This document shows positions 19,159 to 30,756 of a stretch of DNA of 41,978 nt, piece after piece. The DNA lies in NCBI GenBank assembly GCA_933822405.4, contig CAKOGP040002214.1, positions 787 to 42,764 of the forward strand, written 5' to 3'. How positions within the stretch are numbered: position 1 is the first letter of the stretch; every line of letters starts with the position of its first letter. The position numbers and the translations under genes are program-made. Source of the stretch: Cylindrotheca closterium. Lineage: Eukaryota; Bacillariophyta; Bacillariophyceae; Bacillariales; Bacillariaceae. The notes below the pieces were generated by a model. The model worked only from the letters and a program-made list of their open reading frames with translations, made no database searches and was not told the origin of the DNA.

Positions 19159-20891
19159 TTAAGAAGCATAAGTCAAGCCACCTCCGTGTTCCTTGGTCCA
19201 TTCGGCATTGTCAAATGGATCTCCGCTCCATGACTTTTGAAAGGCAGCCTCGGCATCAAAGGATGATGGATCGTCAATTCTGTCTTCAATATCCTTCTTG
19301 AAGTGTCTCAACAATCCTTGGACTGGCCAGGCAGCAGCATCACCCAAGGCGCAAATGGTTTGTCCTTCAATCTGTCGAGAAATCTCTTCCAACATGGGAA
19401 TTTCACGCTTGTCAGCATCACCCTTTTCCATGCGAATCAAGACATCCTCCAACCAAGAAGTACCCTCACGGCATGGTGTACATTGTCCACAAGACTCGTG
19501 CTTGTAGAAATGAGAGAGACGGCGAATGGCCCCCACCATGTCCACGGTATTGTCAAACATGGTAACGGCAGCCGTTCCCAAACCAGATCCTCTGGATCGC
19601 AAGTCATCGAATTCCATGATAGCTTCGTCACAGTGTGCCTTGTTCAAGACTGGGACGGAAGATCCACCTGGAATACAAGCTTGGAGGGAGTCCCATCCGT
19701 TGCGCATACCTCCGCAGTGCTTTTCGATCAACTCTTGAAGAGGAATGGACATGGATTCTTCCACCACGCAAGGGTTCTTGACGTGTCCAGAAATTCCAAA
19801 AAGCTTGGTTCCACGATTGTTCTCGTTACCAAAGGAAGAGAACCAGCTAGCACCACGTCTCAAAATGGTGGGAGAGACAGCAACGGTCTCCACATTGGTG
19901 ACGGTGGAGGGGCATCCAAAGACACCAACACCAGCAGGGAATGGAGGCTTTAGGCGAGGCTTTCCTTGACGGCCCTCAAGAGACTCGATCAAAGCAGTCT
20001 CTTCACCGCAAATGTAAGCTCCTGCTCCACGATGCAAAAAGATATCAAAGTCATAACCCGATCCACAGGCGTTCTTTCCAATCAAACCAGCATCATATGC
20101 TTCGTGAATGGCTTCGTCCAAGACGACAGCCTCATTAAAGTACTCTCCACGAATGTAAATGTAAGCAGCTCTAGCTCTCATGGCATATCCAGCCAACAAA
20201 CATCCTTCCACCAACTTGTGGGGATCCTTGCGCATAATTTCACGATCCTTGCAAGTACCGGGTTCGGACTCGTCGGCATTGACCACCAAAAAGGAAGGAC
20301 GACCATCCGTTTCCTTGGGCATAAAGGACCACTTGAGGCCAGATGGAAAGCCAGCGCCTCCTCTTCCTCGAAGACCCGAATCCTTGATTTCTTGCACGAT
20401 CCAATCGGGACCCATGCACATGATTTCCTTGGTCATATGGTAGTCTCCACGCTTGAGAGCATCCTTCAAACGCCAATCTTGTTCACCGTACAAGTTGGTG
20501 AATATTCTGTCCTCATCTGTGAGTCCTTGGTACGTACTACAATATAGTTAGTTTGTGATTAGTTGGTTTGGAAGAAGAATTCAAAGAATGTGAGCAACTC
20601 TAGTCTGAGAAATGTGAAACGAACGAAGCAGTCCATCATGGATGACCACCATCACCATCATCTTCCAACAAAAGTAAAGATGCTTTGTTGTTTTCCAAAT
20701 TCCGTCTACTAAATTGAATGTAAAGAATCCACCATCCATTCTTCCGACACATACACTCAACACTCATCATACATTCCACATGATGCAACTCACCCGCTTC
20801 CGGCAAGAACCTCGGCTCCCGAAGACAAGGAACGGATTCCCTTTTGAGAAACCGCCTTGACAGCCCGACGAGAGGCGGATATTAGAGACAT
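19159..20891 (-). CDS. NDUFV1: NADH:ubiquinone oxidoreductase flavoprotein 1 (complex I 51-kDa subunit), mitochondrial
   Basis: Exon 1 (20891-20794) encodes a basic, Ser/Ala-rich mitochondrial presequence, and exon 2 (20536-19159) encodes the mature protein. They join at a Gly codon across a 257-bp intron (GTGAGT...TAG), giving 491 aa. The subunit takes electrons from NADH through FMN to cluster N3. The FMN/NADH site is seen in [13 protein letters not shown] (from about residue 90) and in A-D-E-S-E-P-G-T with R-E-I-M. Cluster ligands are [11 protein letters not shown] and a later T-I-C-A-L-G-D-A. All these are intact and the length is normal. The gene is divergent from the DnaJ gene. Confidence 0.97.
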
Positions 20892-21316
20892 GGTGAACGT
20901 CTTGATTGATTGATTGATTGATTAAAGTTTGACAGAACAACCAACAAAGCACCAGAATGTCGCTCTATTGCCTGAATTCGCTGCGGCTGATGCAGGCAGG
21001 CAATAAGGAAGGTCTTTCCTTTTGGCTGTACAGTATGTAGGATCGTACTACGGTCGTACGTATTATTTTGGATTTGAAGAAAACAGAACGTCCGTACGTG
21101 TATGCTGCTTTCGGGCGAATGCAAGACCTCGGCGGATTTCGAAAAAGGAAACGTGGAGAAGATCTGTCATCGGATTGATGTCATTATTTTGTGAATGGAA
21201 TGTTCCATTTGTTTTATATTCAATATATATTACAACCAATTTTCCTAACACACCACAGCTACTGTACATTGCACTACAAAGCTTCACCATTCACTAACAT
21301 TAACTATAATGAAGAG
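20892..21316. promoter_or_regulatory. Divergent upstream region of NDUFV1 and the DnaJ gene
   Basis: 425 bp. A GATT/TTGA tetranucleotide run lies at about 20902-20924 directly upstream of the NDUFV1 ATG. A near-palindromic GATCGTACTACGGTCGTACG stands near 21041. No gene is seen apart from in-frame extension codons upstream of the DnaJ start. Confidence 0.4.
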
Positions 21317-23191
21317 ATGTTTCGTCGTTCCAACAATAGAAGCAACAGAATAATACTCTCATCACACCAACCTCATCGTGTTCTGTGCATAATAATCCTT
21401 TTATTCTTGGTGTCATCCTCCCTACTCCCAGAAATATCGGCACAAACACAACAATTGGAATGCAACCCAACTGAGCCCACAAAGTATGATTGGGAGAATT
21501 GGAACTACTATCAATTACTCGAATTGAAGTATGATCCATACAAGAACAATAATAATAAGAAGAAAAACAAAGAATCAAACAAGGATGTAGGAGTATTGGA
21601 CACGAAAGAAATCAGAAAGGCGTACCGCAAACAGGCACAGCTTTGGCACCCAGACAAGCACAACAACGCTAGCAACCAGAGTTCGGGAGAATCCAAAAAG
21701 AAGAAAAACAAAAGGAAAGCAACTTCCAAAGATGAATTCACGGCTCGGTTTGCAAAGATTGCCGAAGCCTATGAAGTCTTGAGTGATCCCCAAAAGAGAG
21801 ACGAATACGATTTGTTCTTGAAACATTGTCGACAAAGTAACCCAAAAAGCAGCAGCAGCAGCAAGTGGTCCTTTCGCTTTCAAAAGTTCATGGATCCCAT
21901 GCAAGTCTTTGAAGAATTCTTTTTTGGATCATCACCATCATCATCATCATCCAAACAAGACCAATACGACCCAGAAGCAGATTTCTTTTCCAACTTTTTT
22001 GAATCCTCTTCGGAAACCCAAAAGAATACCAAACGGCAATCGCAGCAACAGCAACAACAACAGCAACAACAACAACAACAACAACAAAATCAAAAACCCA
22101 TACGATCCTACCGACATGAAGAATATCTACAAGATCCATATACAGCCGAAGAGATTGTTCGAATCATGCAAACGGAGGAATATGCTTCCACCGATCCAAA
22201 CACTGGCAAGTTCTTTTCACGAACCCAAGCCCAAGAATTCAAAAAGACTTTTGATCCCTTTACGGGCATTTCTTATTATCCAGTCTCGGAACCCTACATA
22301 TTAGAAGAGGGTTACCGATATCCTTCCGAACAGCACCACTCTCGTACTAGTGGTACTAGTAGTAACAAGAGCCGCCGCCGATCATCCAAGAATCAGAAGA
22401 GTGCCCAAACGACGGTACTCTATCCCGGAGACGTCTTGACGCCACGATCTACGTTATTGGTGTCACCCAATCAACGGTACTATGCCGGTCTATCTCCGGA
22501 ATGCGAATTGTTGGTCATGGCGGACAAGGGCACTGGTGGCGGTGGAGAAGAAGACGATGTCATTTGGTCGTCCCAAAAGCAGCTATTCCAACAAGCCAAC
22601 AATCGATGCTTTGCGACCCTACGGGGTCCTCATTTGGTGGTGGGCATGGAACGACCGGGTCATTCTCATCAAGTCTTGTGGTTTAGCGAGGCCAGTGATG
22701 AAGATGAAGAAGAAGATCAACAACAACAAGAACAACAACATTCCACCTATTTGGCGCAATTGGACAATGACGGATCCTTGGTGGTCTACAAGGTTTGGAA
22801 TGTTCCGCATCGAAGATTTTATTCACTCAAAGAACGGGCGTATGCTGCGGCTGCCAACTTTATCAAGGGACAGACCAAGGCAGAGTACGATGTATTGTAT
22901 TCGCCCTTTAGCGTGACCTATCGCAAGTGTATTTATGCCACGGGTCCATTGGGTTGCTTTCGTGTGGCTCGTCGACTATACGAATTGAGTTTGACAATTT
23001 ACTACACAGTAAAGGGATTTGTCACCAAGGTGGACAACAAGTTGGATGAATTCATGGAACTCATGCTGGAAGAAGATGACTTTGTGCGAGTCCTCCAGTC
23101 GAGTCTGTGGAACAATGGGTCGTCGATTGGTACCAAGAGTGCGAGATTGATGCGAAAAGTCATGCAATATTTCATGGTGCAAGCCAAGTAG
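21317..23191 (+). CDS. Secretory DnaJ (Hsp40) with bulb-type-lectin-like domain
   Basis: 624 aa from ATG 21317. An in-frame upstream ATG at 21191 is less likely, because the signal peptide (hydrophobic about 23-40, after a basic stretch) fits the later start. The J domain (about 63-165) holds H-P-D at 111-113 and is lengthened by two Asn/Lys-rich insertions. A poly-Gln tract lies at about 243-258. Residues about 370-494 show three repeats of the bulb lectin (B_lectin) kind: G-D-V-L-T-P-R-S-T-L-L-V-S-P, then V-I-W-S-S...C-A-T-L-R-G-P-H-L-V-V and V-L-W-F-S...Y-L-A-Q-L-D-N-D-G-S-L-V-V-Y. No KDEL-type signal ends the protein (it ends V-Q-A-K). It probably stimulates an ER Hsp70 and may bind glycans. 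J-domain assignment is firm; the lectin assignment is pattern-based. Confidence 0.85.
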   Translation: MFRRSNNRSNRIILSSHQPHRVLCIIILLFLVSSSLLPEISAQTQQLECNPTEPTKYDWENWNYYQLLELKYDPYKNNNNKKKNKESNKDVGVLDTKEIRKAYRKQAQLWHPDKHNNASNQSSGESKKKKNKRKATSKDEFTARFAKIAEAYEVLSDPQKRDEYDLFLKHCRQSNPKSSSSSKWSFRFQKFMDPMQVFEEFFFGSSPSSSSSKQDQYDPEADFFSNFFESSSETQKNTKRQSQQQQQQQQQQQQQQQNQKPIRSYRHEEYLQDPYTAEEIVRIMQTEEYASTDPNTGKFFSRTQAQEFKKTFDPFTGISYYPVSEPYILEEGYRYPSEQHHSRTSGTSSNKSRRRSSKNQKSAQTTVLYPGDVLTPRSTLLVSPNQRYYAGLSPECELLVMADKGTGGGGEEDDVIWSSQKQLFQQANNRCFATLRGPHLVVGMERPGHSHQVLWFSEASDEDEEEDQQQQEQQHSTYLAQLDNDGSLVVYKVWNVPHRRFYSLKERAYAAAANFIKGQTKAEYDVLYSPFSVTYRKCIYATGPLGCFRVARRLYELSLTIYYTVKGFVTKVDNKLDEFMELMLEEDDFVRVLQSSLWNNGSSIGTKSARLMRKVMQYFMVQAK

Positions 23192-23402
23192 TGGAATTGG
23201 ATGCAGATGGATCCATGGATCGATGGATAGAGTAGAGGAGGAAGGAAGGAACAGACGCTTTCTTCCACGACAACAACAAACAAACAAACAAACAAAGACA
23301 ATAGATGCTAAGCGAGTCGGTTTGTACAATTAGTTATACATTAAAAAGCCATTAGGAATCTACAACAAGAATAGAAAGAGAGAACTACAGTACAGTACAG
23401 CA

Positions 23403-26400
23403 CTACTTGCTCAGTAGCGGATGCCATCCATTCCAGTTGGGTGGAGCCACACTACCTTGTGACTTCATGAAATTGATCAAATAGACTGTGGGGCCATCGG
23501 AACATTCGCGACTCAGCTCTTCTCGATCTGGTGGCAAATCCGTTTCGTCATGCAGATACCCTTCGTCAAAGGCAGCATCAATCATGTGGTCATTGGCCTT
23601 GGTCAGCTGCTGAATGGCTTCAGGCCAATCACCATCCAAGTACAACTTCATACCCGCGTTGAAACACTTGGTAAAGTCTTCCGTGATGTGATGCTGCATG
23701 GCCTTTAGATCTTGATCGTCATTCCAAATGTTCTCATTGTACCGCTCTGCATCCATATCCGCCAAGTCCTCTGACTGGTGGTACAAAAAGAAATCAGCTC
23801 CCTTGTACCGAGCATCGTATGTGTAAATTTTTTGAACCCAGGTACTTCCTTTTACTGTCACACGGTCCAAACTACGCAACTTGCTCTTGGCAACATTCGA
23901 CATCAGTTCTTGGACGGCTTCGCTGAGCATGATGGTTACTCCATATTGCTTGCAAGCCATCATCATCCGGGAAGCCATGTTCACGTGCGGTGACAAATAG
24001 GTAGCATCGATCTTATATTCACTTCCAACTGCTCCTTCCACGGCCCATCCGGCGTCCATTCCAAAGACCATGTTGATGTCAAAAGTACCAACACCGGCAC
24101 TTAGTCGGAAGTCACGACCATAGGCCATCAGCTTTCGGTCACGATGGATTCCGGCAAAGGATTTGAGCATTCCAATGACAGCACGATCCGTAAACGTAGA
24201 AATACCGGGAAGCGACTGAAGCGACAGTTGCATGGCGTCTGCGGCTCCATGATGTCTTTGAATCTTGCTCGTTCGGCGAAGCCTCTGGATTCCTTCAAAG
24301 GATCCACTTTCTCGCTTCAGAGACCTCTTTCGAACAGTCATCTTTTTGGTGTCCGATGACGAAAACACAACCTTGGTAGCTTCTTCAAGCTTTTCGAGGA
24401 CCTCCTTCACCAAACCAATACGAAAGACCATAAGGAATGCTTCGCCCAGGTTTTTGTTGCACTGGCCAGAGTCTTCAAATCCCCAGCGGAATACTTCTCT
24501 ATGCAGCACAGCGGCTACATCGTTTATCAGAATCATAACATCGCCGCCCAAGGCTCTCAGACAATGGTCAAAACCATTGATTGCAGCGAATGCAAAAAGA
24601 GCATAGACAGACTTTCCTGGAACGGTAGGGTTGAAAACCTCTGCCAGTGCGGTTTCTCTAGAAGCAAGATTGGTGGAAATAATACCAGCTCCAGCAACAC
24701 CTTTTGGGGAATGAAGGCAAATCGAGAATTAATAAAACGGATTCACATCATTCCAAGCGACAAACAAATGTACTTACCCCAACACTTTCGCAACAGATCT
24801 GTAATCTTTGCAACGGCTCGGATGAGCTGTTCCGTTTCGTCCGTTTGGAATTCGCCATCCTCATCATCTGAAAAATCATCTGATTCGGAATCGCTAAAGT
24901 CCACGCCGTACTTTCCTGGATTTTCTTCCGACAACGGATTCTTGGCATAACGAGCAACAATCTTCAACATGCTTCGTAACGGTCCGAGGACGTTTCTCTT
25001 GGCATCTTTTCGTAGCACAATGAGACTGGTCATCACCGTCAAAACGAGACACAACTGAAGTAAGAACGAGCTTAGCGCACTGTTCTCCATTGCTCTGGTA
25101 TGATTGAAAAGAGCCGTTACAGAATAAATCTCATCGCCTCCATCTTCGGCAAAATGCTGTCTTTGAATGTTGCCAATTCGAATGTCTTGCTCCCAGAACG
25201 CTTTGCTGTAATGGAATTGGCTGCAGTTTCCAGGAAAGTCAATCTCGTATTCCCAGGCTCCCAGTGTTTCACATTCCACTTCTTGGTAGATGTAATCCTC
25301 CAGTTGCATCGATTGGAAATTCTCCAGACATCGGGCGGGACTAATGGCCAAGCCGAGCAAGTACTTATTGGTGTCCGTGGTAGTTAATGTCTTTTCCATG
25401 TAATCCCAAGAGTTAATCCAAGATCTCACGGTGTCCTCCAAGAAGGCACAGTTCGTATCAGAGGTGGCATTGCTGCCTTGAAGCATGAGATTGGTTCCTT
25501 GAAGTTGCCATGCCATGTCGCTTGCCACCGTATTGGTAATCCCAGAAAAGACCAACAAACTGATCATAGGGAAGACTCCCGTGATAACGCAAAGTAGGGT
25601 CATGGCACGATAGGAGTTGGTTACCATCAAGGCGGCTCCAATGTTAGAAGCATTGATCAAAGAAATGACACCTCCTTCTTGTTGCTGCTGCATTTGCTTA
25701 ATGGTAAGTCGATGGGTATTGTCGTCTGAGAGGAATCGATCCGAGCTGTCCACATTCTCCATTACAGTATCTTCGTTTTCTTGCTTGACCAGAGCCCGAA
25801 TTTCCCGAGGAGACAACCCAGCATATCGCTTGAGGAAATTTTGGTTGACCCAAAAGTTTCTCCAATGCCGCAGCAATCCAAAGACTCGCAATCGGACCAC
25901 CGCGTGGAAAACCAACCCATATAGAGCATGGCGTGCGTCAGGACCCGAAATGGCTGCCATGCAAGCATGCATAAAGGAAAAGAGTGGTCGTCCATCGCAA
26001 GTCATTTCGAAGCTGAATAGACAAAAGAACTCCGGAACAAAGCACAGAAGCGAGACGGATTCCACAAACAAGTGGACTCCCGTAATATAGCGGACAGTGA
26101 TAGGTGTGTAAGCCTTGTCTGATTCGATAAGGTCGTGGTAGCCATCCGGTCGGATAAAGACCTCCAAGAACAACTCAAGCACCAAGACAACCCAAATGGC
26201 AAAATTGACAATGGCCAAAACGTTGTCGTACTTGACGGAGATAAAGGCCAATCGAGCTTGGTCGACAAAACTGTACCACAGACTGCACAGAACAAAGAAG
26301 TTGACCATGGTCAGTCGGGTGGAAAGCTGGTAGGGCTTTGTGCCATTAAGGAACATCAGGGACTGCCTTCGAATGGCATCCAGGCAAGCGGATCCCCATC

Positions 26401-27687
26401 GATACAGCCGTGCTCCCGCAATGTAGACAAAACAATCGTAGATCCAAAAAAACGGCAGGAGAAGAACCACAAAGATACTCTCGAGTACCTTGACAACGCC
26501 TCGTTTCTCTCGCTGTTCCACTGGACTGGAAACCGCCGACAGGAGTTGTTCCAATGGTTCCTTGGCAGAAGCATAGTCCTGAGCTGCCTTTCTTGCAGCT
26601 GCTTCTCCTTCCTTCGATTCGAGTGGTTCCATCAGAGCTGAATAATTGGAAGGATTCTAAACGTTAGCACACATGGCCAGTCCTTTACACCAACAAAGCA
26701 ATCGTAGCAACACTAACACTTACCAGGTGTACCTCGAACGTCCACATCGGTATCTGCTCGTCTCACAGTGTAAAATACAGAGTTTTCTTCAAAGTGAATC
26801 TGTTGAAGCTTTCCCAAGACAAACAGATAGGGCCCAGTCTTTTCTTCTGCCGTGCGTCCCTGTCCAGGAGGGAATCCAAATCGATTCACACAACTGCTGA
26901 ATCGATTGTTAGAAAATACCAAGACAGCATCTCCTACCGAATATCCCCGATACAAGGTTTCCCGATTGTACATTTCGTGAAGTTCTCCATCATAGTCATC
27001 GTCCTCCATATTCTGGCCGTTCGTGCCAAAGGAAAAAAGGGTATTGGATCGTTTGGCAATGCTGGATCGGACCGTTTGCGATCGTTTGGAGACTTTGGCA
27101 CCTAGACTTCCAGGCAAAATTATGGAGCTCAATCTTCCTGCCGGAGAGGCTTCAGTCGAGGACTTTTTGCTCACTTCTAGACTGTTGCTTCGTCGCACCC
27201 CACGTGTGGGAGAACTGGAGCCGTTACGGGATTTTTGGCTATTACGATTGAATGACCGCTGGTGAATGCTGTCGCGGGTTCCGTGATAGGAGTAACTGCT
27301 CAATTCGTCATTCTTCTCTCCACGCCACGAATGCTCCAAATCTTCATTAATGGCTCCGATACCAGAGCTCATGCGGCTTCCTAGTGTGGGAGAAGCTGAC
27401 GATCGTTTGCCCTTGGGTCTTGGACCGTGATCAGACGCCGAACCCAAATCCATAGACGACGCGTTGTTTTTGTTGGCACCGCTGATAGATCGTCGGTTTT
27501 TCAATCCCTGTGCAAGTCGGCCAAAGGTAGAACCGGGGTTTCCTTCAGGAACATGTAGTGGCGCAGAATACGTCCGTCTCACCGGCTGTTTGTCCACTTC
27601 AAATTGCGACGAGCCAGCATTCGATAGGTCTTCGTCTAGAAACTCCGTGACGGGTGGAAGCGCAGAGAGGCCCGTGTTACTGTCCAT
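23403..27687 (-). CDS. Polytopic membrane protein with class III adenylate/guanylate cyclase domain, metal sites substituted
   Basis: Three exons (27687-26724, 26637-24778, 24700-23403) with introns of 86 and 77 bp, both phase 1, give 1373 aa. Residues 1-320 are Ser-rich, basic and probably cytosolic. Residues about 370-620 hold four or more membrane spans, with an Arg-bearing helix R-L-R-V-F-G-L-L-R-H-W-R that recalls a voltage-sensor S4. Two further spans bracket a Cys-containing loop with several N-x-S/T sites. The cyclase domain (about 965-1210) has K1024 and T1175 (adenine-type), N1182 and R1186 (transition-state) and the protist-style block T-Y-L-S-P-H-V-N-M-A-S-R. Ala981 and Glu1028 replace the two metal-binding Asp residues. 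A basic insertion lies at about 1060-1095. It may be regulatory instead of catalytic, or one half of a dimer. Confidence 0.85.
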
Positions 27688-28214
27688 TGCTGTTGTCGTC
27701 TAAAGGAAAGTCTCTGAATTGTGACGATTATTGGGGTATTTTGAATGTCTCCCGTTTCTCCTTGATTTTGGACCAATTTTCTCTGATTTCTAATATTGCA
27801 GGGAAAACCGAAAAAGAGATTATCCCAACAAGAATGTTATTGTTACAATAGTCGTTCTGTTAGATGATGATTCGTTGTTGATGCGGCTGTTGATGTATTC
27901 ATTCAATAGTGTTGAAGCAGGGATCAACGAAACGGAAGAACGGTATTGCGGGCTGTGTGAAAAAGTATCGAAACCACGCGGCATACCAGAGTTTCAGAAC
28001 ACCAAACTAGGGGATGATTTATAAGGGGGAATAAATATATGTCATACAGTATCCCAGCTTTCGATTTTCAAAGCAGGAGTATGGAGCAATTATAATACTT
28101 TTTGTACCAGCACACAAGGAAATCGTATTATTGAAATATGAACCTTTATTGTTACAACATTATCGAATGAATATGGCATACTCTACGGCGCATTTCGAAT
28201 GGTTTTGTGGTCGT
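27688..28214. other. Intergenic, no gene seen
   Basis: 527 bp upstream of the cyclase-domain gene and downstream of the small CxxC gene, both on the minus strand. AT-rich. No recognisable element. Confidence 0.5.
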
Positions 28215-28704
28215 TCAGGGAGTCTCGATTGAAACCAAGGCTGGCAATTCTTGAATCTTGACTACATTGATTTTTGACTCGTCATCTGGGTCCAGAGATT
28301 GGTCGTCCAAGGCCTCTTGTGAGTTCTCCAAGTTTTGTTTGAATTGCTCCAAGTTTTTTATTATTGTTTTGATGGTCTTTCGCCTTCGCACGCGGTACTT
28401 TTCGAATAGATGTTGTTGCTTACCCGACCAAACGGGTATCTCCTCGCTGATGATGGGGGTACTCGCCACAATCTTGACCTCCAGTGGATAGCGATCCTCT
28501 CGGACGGTTTCAATAGCAGCTAGAGGAAAGACAGTTCGGAGGCATTCAATCATGGTGCTCATTTCCTGCATACCGCCATCACAGTTTTGGCACTAAAATG
28601 GCAACGAACGGCATCCAATGAGAATTCCGGTCATAATCAAGCAAAAGTGACACATTGTATCGACTTACATAGGTAACGGTAAAGTTGGGGGATAGCAAAG
28701 TCAT
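28215..28704 (-). CDS. Small CxxC protein, possibly Rdx (SelW/SelT)-like
   Basis: Exon 1 (28704-28669, ATG at 28704) and exon 2 (28592-28215) join in phase 0 across a 76-bp intron (GTAAGT...TAG), giving 137 aa. The join creates F-T-V-T-Y-C-Q-N-C-D-G, a beta strand ending in C-x-x-C, followed by a helix and a second strand (Y-P-L-E-V-K-I-V-A-S). That order fits the thioredoxin-like Rdx family of SelW/SelT. The C-terminal part is a basic then Gln/Asn-rich helix with an acidic tail. The frame stays open upstream of 28704 to a TAA at 28932-28930 with no ATG, so an upstream exon is possible. The function assignment is tentative; the gene structure is better supported. Confidence 0.5.
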
Positions 28705-29325
28705 GATGCACTTTATGGAGATGTTTGAAGCGCGTTGAAAACTATAGACCTTTCCAACTCTCAAATTGTCCTGAAGTGTATTGTTGGTATAGCGCTCCTC
28801 GAATGTGCTGTGTGCCCAAGCAGACTTTGGATTCTGCTCAGAGATATTGCTGGGGACGCCTCGTCGAAATTTGTTGTTATGTGGTTGTGTGTCGTCAATC
28901 AGAGGACTTTTAAGTGGTTGCAATTTGTGTTACTGCCTGAGCAATCTTGGCAAAAATGTGCTCCCAGTTTGCTTCGGCGTGAAGTGAACATTTGGTTGTT
29001 CGCGGTTTGATATTTTTCTACACAAAAGTGCTTGAGCAATTTTGTTGGCGAAGCGTTTCACATGTTTTTTATTTGAGACACTTCTGTTTGTTTTTTTCGC
29101 GCATGGCGGCTGTGGTGGTAGAGTTCAAAGTGTCCGCCATCGTTCACATAACATTCACATCGCATCTTCGTCCGAGATCCTCCTGACTCATCCGACTCGT
29201 AAAACATCGCTGACGTTCCAAAGTGTCAGTCAGTCACGACGATGATCGACATCCAATCCAAGAATCCAATCAGTTGCAACGTTGGTTGTGACAACTCGAG
29301 TGCTTTAGATTGACAATTCTATAGT
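28705..29325. other. Divergent intergenic region, no gene certain
   Basis: 621 bp between the CxxC gene (-) and the PsbP-like gene (+). The minus-strand frame of the CxxC gene stays open to 28929 and could be an unrecognised exon. The rest holds T-rich stretches and no clear element. Confidence 0.4.
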
Positions 29326-30486
29326 ATGAAGTTGATCAACATCTTTGCCGCTGCCGCCTTGTGGCAATCGGCTTTCGGTTTCAACTTTATCGACATGGAA
29401 CAAAAGCGGAAGAGTCTGCAACTATCATCTACATTGAAGGACGGTGATTCAAGAAGAGAATTCTTCGGCAAGGCTGGAGCTGCAGCTTTCTCCCTTTCCT
29501 CTGGACTTAGTCTTGAAGTATTGGCTCCCCTCCCTGCCAACGCTGTTGGAGGATTGGACAAGGTTAATGCTCAACTCAAGGCGTAAGACAACATGATTCA
29601 TTGGATTGCATTCTGATTTTCGTCGGACACGGGTTCTCACTTGCAGTTCGGCTCCTTTTTTCCCCCTTTGACAACTACAGTTATGGTCTTCCACTTACAT
29701 CAAAGCCACCAAGTGGTCTTAACCCCCTTCTTGAGGTCTACGGAAAGGGAAAGAACCGTTTCCCTCTTCTCGTTTTGATGAATCACCCCATCACCTGGGT
29801 TGTCACTCTTCCCAGTAACGATGTCAATGGTGAAGATGGTACCATCCAAGCTGGTGAATACGCCAAGGGAGACACTGCTACTTTCTTTGTTTACGAAGAA
29901 CCAGGGCACGTTAATGTATGTATTGTAACGGAAAATGAATCCTGACGTGGTGCTATTTTGAACTATTCTCAACATTCCATTGATGAATGAATCATCACCC
30001 ATTTCTTAACAGAACTTTGCCAGCGCTGGCAAGGACTTGTATGAAAAGGCTATTATCAAGTCCATTTCGCAAAAGGGAAACAACATCTACCAAGACTTCA
30101 AGATCACAAAGGTTGTCCCACAAGATCCCAACGACTACGGTGGCAAGGAATACGTCATCTGTGACTTTAGATACACTCTCTTGACAGGTGCTGGTTTCGA
30201 AGTCGACCGAAGAGGTGTTGCTTCTCTCACCAGTGAAGGAAGTGCTGTTGAAGTCTTGTGGACCGCCAGTACCCGAGAACGGTAAGTGATTCTTGCTGCA
30301 ATAGCATCATTAGTATGTCCTTTATTATTATTTTTCCAAAGTCTAACAACAAGTTGTTTTCTTCACGACGTACACAGCTATAAGAAGACCGAGCCTACTC
30401 TTAGAGATATTGCCGCCAGTTTCCGCGTCTATGCCGATGGCCTAAACTTTTCCAGTGATCTGAAAAACTACGACTCAGTGGTCTAA
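29326..30486 (+). CDS. PsbP-like thylakoid lumen protein, plastid-targeted
   Basis: Four exons (29326-29582, 29681-29915, 30013-30281, 30378-30486) with GT-AG introns of 98, 97 and 96 bp join to 289 aa. Residues 1-18 are a signal peptide ending S-A-F-G before Phe19, the diatom plastid-import type. A twin-arginine motif S-R-R-E-F-F (42-47) is followed by a hydrophobic stretch ending A-N-A at 71-73, which directs the mature protein to the thylakoid lumen. The mature part fits the PsbP fold: Y-G-L-P-L-T near the start, W-V-V-T-L-P, G-D-T-A-T-F-F-V-Y, then a strand-rich C-terminal half ending with R-D-I-A-A-S-F-R-V-Y. At intron 1 a nearer AG (29646) would give an early stop, so the acceptor at 29679-29680 is chosen. 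PsbP relatives assist photosystem II assembly or stability. Confidence 0.8.
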
Positions 30487-30756
30487 AACATTACGATTAG
30501 TAAAGACTAGACATTCGCAACTCGATCTGCTACAATACACCCTCAGTTCGTCATTTTAAAATGCATTCAACTTTGCAAGTAATGAAGAAGATTAAACGAG
30601 TTAGAGCTACCTGATTGCTAGAATACACTGATAATACGATTTGCAAGGTTACAAAGAAAGTGATGTTGTTTAGTACTGTACAATTATTTTACTCGATCAG
30701 CAGCACAAGTGAAGAGACAAAAGTTCTGGGTGGCATCATCTCTGAACATTCATCTT

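Noticed and set aside
21888..22139. Minus-strand Val-rich frame in the DnaJ gene
   Set aside because: Antisense of the poly-Gln and Ser codons of the DnaJ protein.
29647..29680. First AG acceptor (29646) for intron 1 of the PsbP-like gene
   Set aside because: In the required phase it leads to TGA after a few codons; the AG at 29679-29680 gives the conserved Y-G-L-P-L-T.
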